This document shows, piece after piece, positions 59,600 through 64,000 of a DNA stretch of 64,000 nt. Below the pieces are notes generated by a model. The model did no database searches. It had not been told where the DNA came from and saw only the letters and a list, made by a program, of their open reading frames with translations. The DNA is from Telmatactis stephensoni. Lineage: Eukaryota > Cnidaria > Anthozoa > Actiniaria > Isophelliidae. Within the stretch, counting starts at the first letter, position 1. Each line of letters begins with the position of its first letter. Location: assembly GCA_029948255.1 (NCBI GenBank), contig JALIZF010001913.1, forward strand, positions 310,001 to 374,000, given 5' to 3'. The position numbers and the translations under genes were made by a program.

Positions 59600-61050
59600 G
59601 TGCTACTATTATAAAAAAAACTCCGAAATCAAATTTAGCTGAAATGACACTGAATAATTCTTCAAGAATCTAATAATCACAAGGTAAAATCTTTTCTTGG
59701 TATTCCAAGGGGAAGTACTATATTTTTATGAATCTTCAGAGGTGTCAGTAACGTCATTTACTCAACTCACCGTTTCGCTCCATACATTTCTTTGTATTTT
59801 GTTCATCGAAATATCTCAATGTAAATGTTCTACATTGAAATAAGAACACTGGCCAAAAAATCAATCCTAGGCACAAAAAATTTCAAGAAAACCCTTTCAT
59901 CCAAACTATTATTATGTGCGTCGTTTTCTTTTTGAAAACGAAACAGAAACACATGCAATATAAACACAATAGGATGAATATAATAAATATCATTCGCGGG
60001 GTATTCTATAGTTGTGCGTTACCTAGTGATCAGTAGATCCTTGAAGAGTTATTCAGTGTTGTTTCAGCTAAATTTGATTTCGGCGGTTGTTTTTTTTTCA
60101 TAATAGTAGCTGTTCAAGCTGGGTAGGGACTCGGCACGAGAACGGACCCTTACTTGGCTTTATTCATTTATTCATCTACCCTTACTGAGTTCGACTACGA
60201 AGACATATTTAAAGATTGCTTGATACTTTATAGAGAAAGTACAAAATGTCATGAATATAATATGACAGTATATGTATTTTCTTGTATGAATAATATAAAA
60301 TCGATAGAAATAATTATGATAGTGTGAATGAATGCAAAAGTTGTCTCGGGTGTCACACTTATCTGTCACTGTCATACTTGTGTTCTTTTCTTCTTTTTCT
60401 AATCTTTTTTTCTAACTATATCACCATATCATTGGTATTTTCTAAGTATTAAATTACTATTTATTTTTATTTATCCAATATTGTACACTTGTTATCGTTT
60501 TCCATTTTTTTCTATACAATTTATATATTTGTATTTATGTCATTTGTTAATATGTAGACCTTTAATTTTTGCAAAAACACATATTTAGGGCCATCTGCTC
60601 GATTTGTTAACCTATTCAGATGGCCCGCATCCTTTCTTATGTTTATTGATAATGTTTATATAAAAATGTTGTATGTAAATTATAATTAATGGATACAAAT
60701 AAAATCATTGTATAGTATTGTATTAGAGATGCGACTCCCTTTAATGTAAATGAGTACAAAATGTATATCGTGAAAGTGTAAATATCTAAAAACTCTATCA
60801 CTAGCTAATGCAGAACTGGAAAAAAGAACAAACCGAACAAAAACAAACAAACAAACAAACAAACAAACAAACAAACAAACAAACATACAAACGCTAGGAC
60901 AGAAACTGAGTATAACTATATATAGTAAAACTATAAGTGTTTCCAAGAGTGTAAAAATACAATTAAAATGAGGACACGTGCTCAATTAAACTATTCCTGA
61001 GTAATTAAGTCTTGTGCTGCGCAAAACGTGTACAAATGAAGCCAACGATA
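59600..61050. other. No gene recognised
   Basis: AT-rich; a (CAAA)n run lies at about 60836-60885. Frames over it are artefacts. Confidence 0.4.
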
Positions 61051-61056
61051 CACACC

Positions 61057-61305
61057 GCAATTTTTTCTCGCGCTTGCAATGCAATTTTAGGGATTTTGTT
61101 GCGAGAGCGAAATTGCCGAGTGTATTATGTCTGTATGGCAACGTTAGCGGTAACGCCAATGTTTCGCAACATTGAACTTTTGTCTGCAACATTTTAAACA
61201 TTGCACGCTCGTACTGAATGTTGCAGAGTGATGACAGACGCTGCAATTTTTCTCTGCAACAAAATCTCAAATTGCATTTGTATTGCCAGCGCGAGAAAAA
61301 ATTGC
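61057..61305. mobile_element. Hairpin MITE, GCAATTTTTTCTCGCGC termini
   Basis: GCAATTTTTTCTCGCGCTTG and the reverse of the right end (GCAATTTTTTCTCGCGCTGG) continue through GCAA and TTTTGTTGC blocks over about 50 bp. Confidence 0.75.
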
Positions 61306-61476
61306 AGCGTTTTATGACTTTTATCGCCGGCTTAACTTACAAATACTCGTAAAGTCGTACGTCAGTAACAAATATTTCCATTGTTAACTAGGGAATTTCC
61401 TCAAGAAAACTTGACAAAAGAGCTAGCAAGAAATTGCAAAATGAAAGCTTCTTGCATTAAAAATTCCAAATTTGTT

Positions 61477-61682
61477 AGGCCTACCCCAGGCCCTAAAATC
61501 GCCGTTATTTTGGGCGATCTTAGGCGATCTTAGGCGATCTTAGGCGATATGGGGAAATTTTAGCCATTTCGAGTTGGCGCTCTTATGCGCTCTTGGGCGA
61601 TATTGAGCGATTTTGGACGATCTTGGGAGATGTTAGGCGATATTAAGCAATATTAAGCGATTTTAGGGCCCGGAGTAGGCCT
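61477..61682. mobile_element. MITE, AGGCCTAC..GGCCCTAAAATCGC termini, with internal GCGAT repeats
   Basis: AGGCCTACCCCAGGCCCTAA on the left and the reverse AGGCCTACTCCGGGCCCTAA on the right. TTTGTT flanks both ends (61471-61476 and 61683-61688). The body is a run of GGCGATCTTA-type 10-bp units. Confidence 0.8.
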
Positions 61683-62647
61683 TTTGTTGTAAATCCTCAG
61701 AAAATTCTTTCACTTTTTGGATTCACAAGTACTCACTAACTTACGTGCGCTTTGTGAAACGGAATCAAGCGCAATTAATCAAGAAACTAATTGTTGATCT
61801 TGACCCTAAGTCTACCCTAGTTGAGACTTCCATTAACCTATTAAAGAAGGGTTAACAGGTGCTTACAAACGTCATAACCTATTAAGCATTAACCTATTGC
61901 AAGAAGGGCTAACAGTTATTTATAAATATCATAAATATTTTAGTAGCTAAATTAACCTTTGAGATATCTTGAAATATTGAATAGAGCAGAATTATTGAAA
62001 GCGCTAGCGTTTAAAAAATTCCCCCAAAAGCCCAAATTCATGTCTAGTTCCTTGAGCACAAAGTTGGTCTCCCAGAGGCTGACGCCCGACGGTACCATTT
62101 TACTCTTTCCATCCATCATTGCTCCAAAACAACGGATAAACACGAGTTGTCATTATCGTTCGCTATTGACACACATGATTTAAATGTATCTAAATCTAGT
62201 GAAGAGGGCTGAAAAACGAACCAGAAGGAAAGCCTCTTTTCAAGGAAAAATAGCTGTAGTACAACCGACAAAAACAACAACAACAAAAAACAAAAACAAA
62301 ACACAATATAGAATTAAAGCTAGTACTATAACCTACAAGTTTATAGATATGGTTGTTTTTCTTAACTTTTCAGAAACGGGCTGAACCTGAACTTTTGTCA
62401 GAGAGTTTGTGCGTTTTTCAGCTCAGTTTAATCTAGTTATTGTTACACAGAATGGAGAGAAGTCGAAAAACTGACGTGCGAGCTGACTGAGAATTGATTT
62501 CCGTACTCCTCACTCAGAAGGCTAAAGAATAACTAGCTTAGCTAGTATACTTGCTCCCTGTTTTTCGTATGGAAGACACATACCTTTAATTTCGATGCTT
62601 TATGGCTTTCCTTCCGTCCCCATTAAAACTGCGTTTTTCTATTGTAG

Positions 62648-62735
62648 GCGGAGAAAGAAATGAAACATAAGGAGAAGGAGGCTGAGGAAAATGCAACAGA
62701 GGCAACAGAGGCAGCAGAAGCAATTAGACTGCGTA
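62648..62735 (+). CDS. Possible small exon, glutamate/alanine-rich
   Basis: A good-looking acceptor (TTTTTCTATTGTAG) precedes an open frame rich in lysine, glutamate and alanine with GAG-GCA-type repeats, as in a charged helix. Repeat-like sequence and a 73-bp hairpin begin directly after it. No donor or companion exon was identified, so this is only a candidate. Confidence 0.18.
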
Positions 62736-62753
62736 GCAAACGTTTCTTTGGGT

Positions 62754-62826
62754 GGAAAGGGAGAGAGTTGGGTTTCCTGTGTAACCAAAGTTTAGTTACA
62801 CAGGAAACCCAACTCCCTTCCTTTCC
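62754..62826. repeat. Tight palindrome, about 32-bp arms
   Basis: GTTGGGTTTCCTGTGTAAC and its reverse GTTACACAGGAAACCCAAC, extended by GGAAAGGGAGAG / CCCTTCCTTTCC. The loop is under 10 bp. Confidence 0.85.
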
Positions 62827-63159
62827 CCTGACTAACGTCCTAAACCACCTTGGAATTTTTGTATGAATTGATCAACCAATGCGTGTTATTCAATCAAAAC
62901 GTCGAGGCGGCGACATATCAGGTAAAGACACAAACCTTTTTGCAGTCAAACCAACGACTACTCGGCATAGCTATACTGCACTACCACCGCAGTCCGGAGC
63001 TTATACGAACGTACGAAGTCCTTGTTTTCTGTGAAGGCGCTATAGTAAGATAGCGTGAGATTGGGATTGCTGCTACTAAGATTTGGCGCGGTTTTAGGCA
63101 AAAATGATGGTGGGATTTCAAATGCTGTATAATTGTGGTTCCTCTTGAATCACAGGCAT

Positions 63160-63619
63160 GCAGACCGGATTGGGTACTAGAAGAACTTTTGTACGGGGAT
63201 GCTCTGCCCGGTCTCTCGACTCCTTACCTTTTCATATACCAAATTTCAACAAAAGAAGAACCCTTTTATATACCTTTGACGAAAAAGTATCCCGGCCGTA
63301 TATATGTACTTTCGGAGTGTGTATTCAAGACAACGCCCCAATCAGAGGAAAGTGTGCTCACATTTAAACATTTCTAGTGTTTAAACTATTATGTACGTAC
63401 GTGCGCGTTCGGCTTGAGTAATGCGTTTCGCTAAAAATTCCTTTTCTACACTCAAAGTAGTGGATTCCTTGACTCTTTTCCATACATAAAATCGGAAAAT
63501 CTCTACCCTTTGCTATACATAAAATTGAAATCCCCTACCCTTTTTATACCTCTAGCCTCAAAAAAGTACCCCGGCCTTTGGGGCTGAACATCCTCGTAGT
63601 CTACTATAGGGAGTACAAT
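63160..63619. repeat. Worn GTAC/GGGGATGCTC-type element sequence
   Basis: GGGTACTAG, ACGGGGATGCTC and AAAGTACCCCGGC..ACATCCTCGTAGT recall the CCCGGGGG family but lack clean ends. The frames at 63135-63377 cross it and show no domain. Confidence 0.35.
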
Positions 63620-63627
63620 AACTTATG

Positions 63628-63983
63628 CCCGGGGGTGCTCTTCGGGGTCAAAACGCTAGGGATGATCGTCGGAAACCTCCAAAACGTACCCTAAAAAATA
63701 CCCAAATGCCAAAATTTTCGACCCTAAAAAATACCTAACAGCTCAAAAATACCCCTAAAAATACTAAAAATGATTTTAACGGTGTTCTAATAAAAAGGCA
63801 GTAAGTAAAAAAAAATCGTCTTGTTTGTTTTGTACCCCTAAAAAATACCATCTTTTCTGAAAAACCTTGGATTTTCTCTGACGACCCCTAAAATATACCA
63901 AATCGGCGATTTCAACCCCTAAAAAATACGACGATCATCCCTAGCACACCAATATAGGGATTCCCCCCCCCCCCCCCCCCGGG
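63628..63983. mobile_element. CCCGGGGG-terminal element, 356 bp member
   Basis: Starts CCCGGGGGTGCTC and ends in a C run and GGG. AACTTATG flanks both ends (63620-63627 and 63984-63991), an exact 8-bp duplication. GGGATGATCGTCG blocks lie inside both ends, and six diverged ACCCCTAAAAAATACC motifs fill the body. Confidence 0.85.
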
Positions 63984-64000
63984 AACTTATGCCTTATGCC

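Overview
The window looks like animal genomic DNA, most likely from an anthozoan cnidarian (stony coral or sea anemone). It is AT-rich, has spliced genes, and is crowded with short inverted-repeat transposons (MITEs), degraded LINE 3' ends and microsatellites. The taxon is an inference from this style of sequence; no species marker was found. There is no bacterial or viral gene organisation.

Two genes are recognised with confidence. Both are voltage-gated potassium channels on the minus strand, about 40 kb apart. Channel 2 (exon 1 at 44480-45603, exon 2 at 43245-43458) is complete, about 445 residues after splicing, and reads as Shal/Kv4-like. Channel 1 (2760-3937) has its tetramerisation domain, S1-S5 and half of the pore; its last exon is not found in the window and should lie beyond base 1. 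Both carry the HX5CX20CC zinc motif of the T1 domain, and both are cut by a phase-2 intron inside the glycine codon of the selectivity filter, so they are paralogues that kept an old intron.

A lone hydrophobic minus-strand exon at 46055-46255 resembles the second repeat of a eukaryotic fluoride exporter (FEX/CrcB), but no partner exons were found. Two other short possible exons are listed at low confidence.

Layout: 1-2.7 kb is the downstream intron of channel 1, with a minisatellite. 2.8-3.9 kb is channel 1. 4-26.9 kb is gene-poor, with MITEs, long hairpins and microsatellites. 27.4-33.5 kb is tandem-repeat country: an array of about 140 bp units broken by a LINE piece, a homopyrimidine tract of about 570 bp, and a 1.5 kb tandem duplication that carries its own satellites and a LINE end. 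33.6-43 kb has palindromes, a minus-strand LINE 3' end and microsatellites. 43.2-46.3 kb is channel 2 and the FEX-like exon. 47-64 kb is again MITE-rich, including a nested pogo-like element, a 1.1 kb TTAA element and elements with CCCGGGG termini.

The most distinctive non-genic find is a family of three elements with CCCGGGGG termini, each bounded by 8-bp target duplications (exact in two, one mismatch in the third). Two contain repeated CCCCTAAAA-type motifs, and one contains a palindrome with 217-bp arms of about 97% identity. All the mobile elements seen look non-autonomous; no intact transposase or reverse transcriptase is present.
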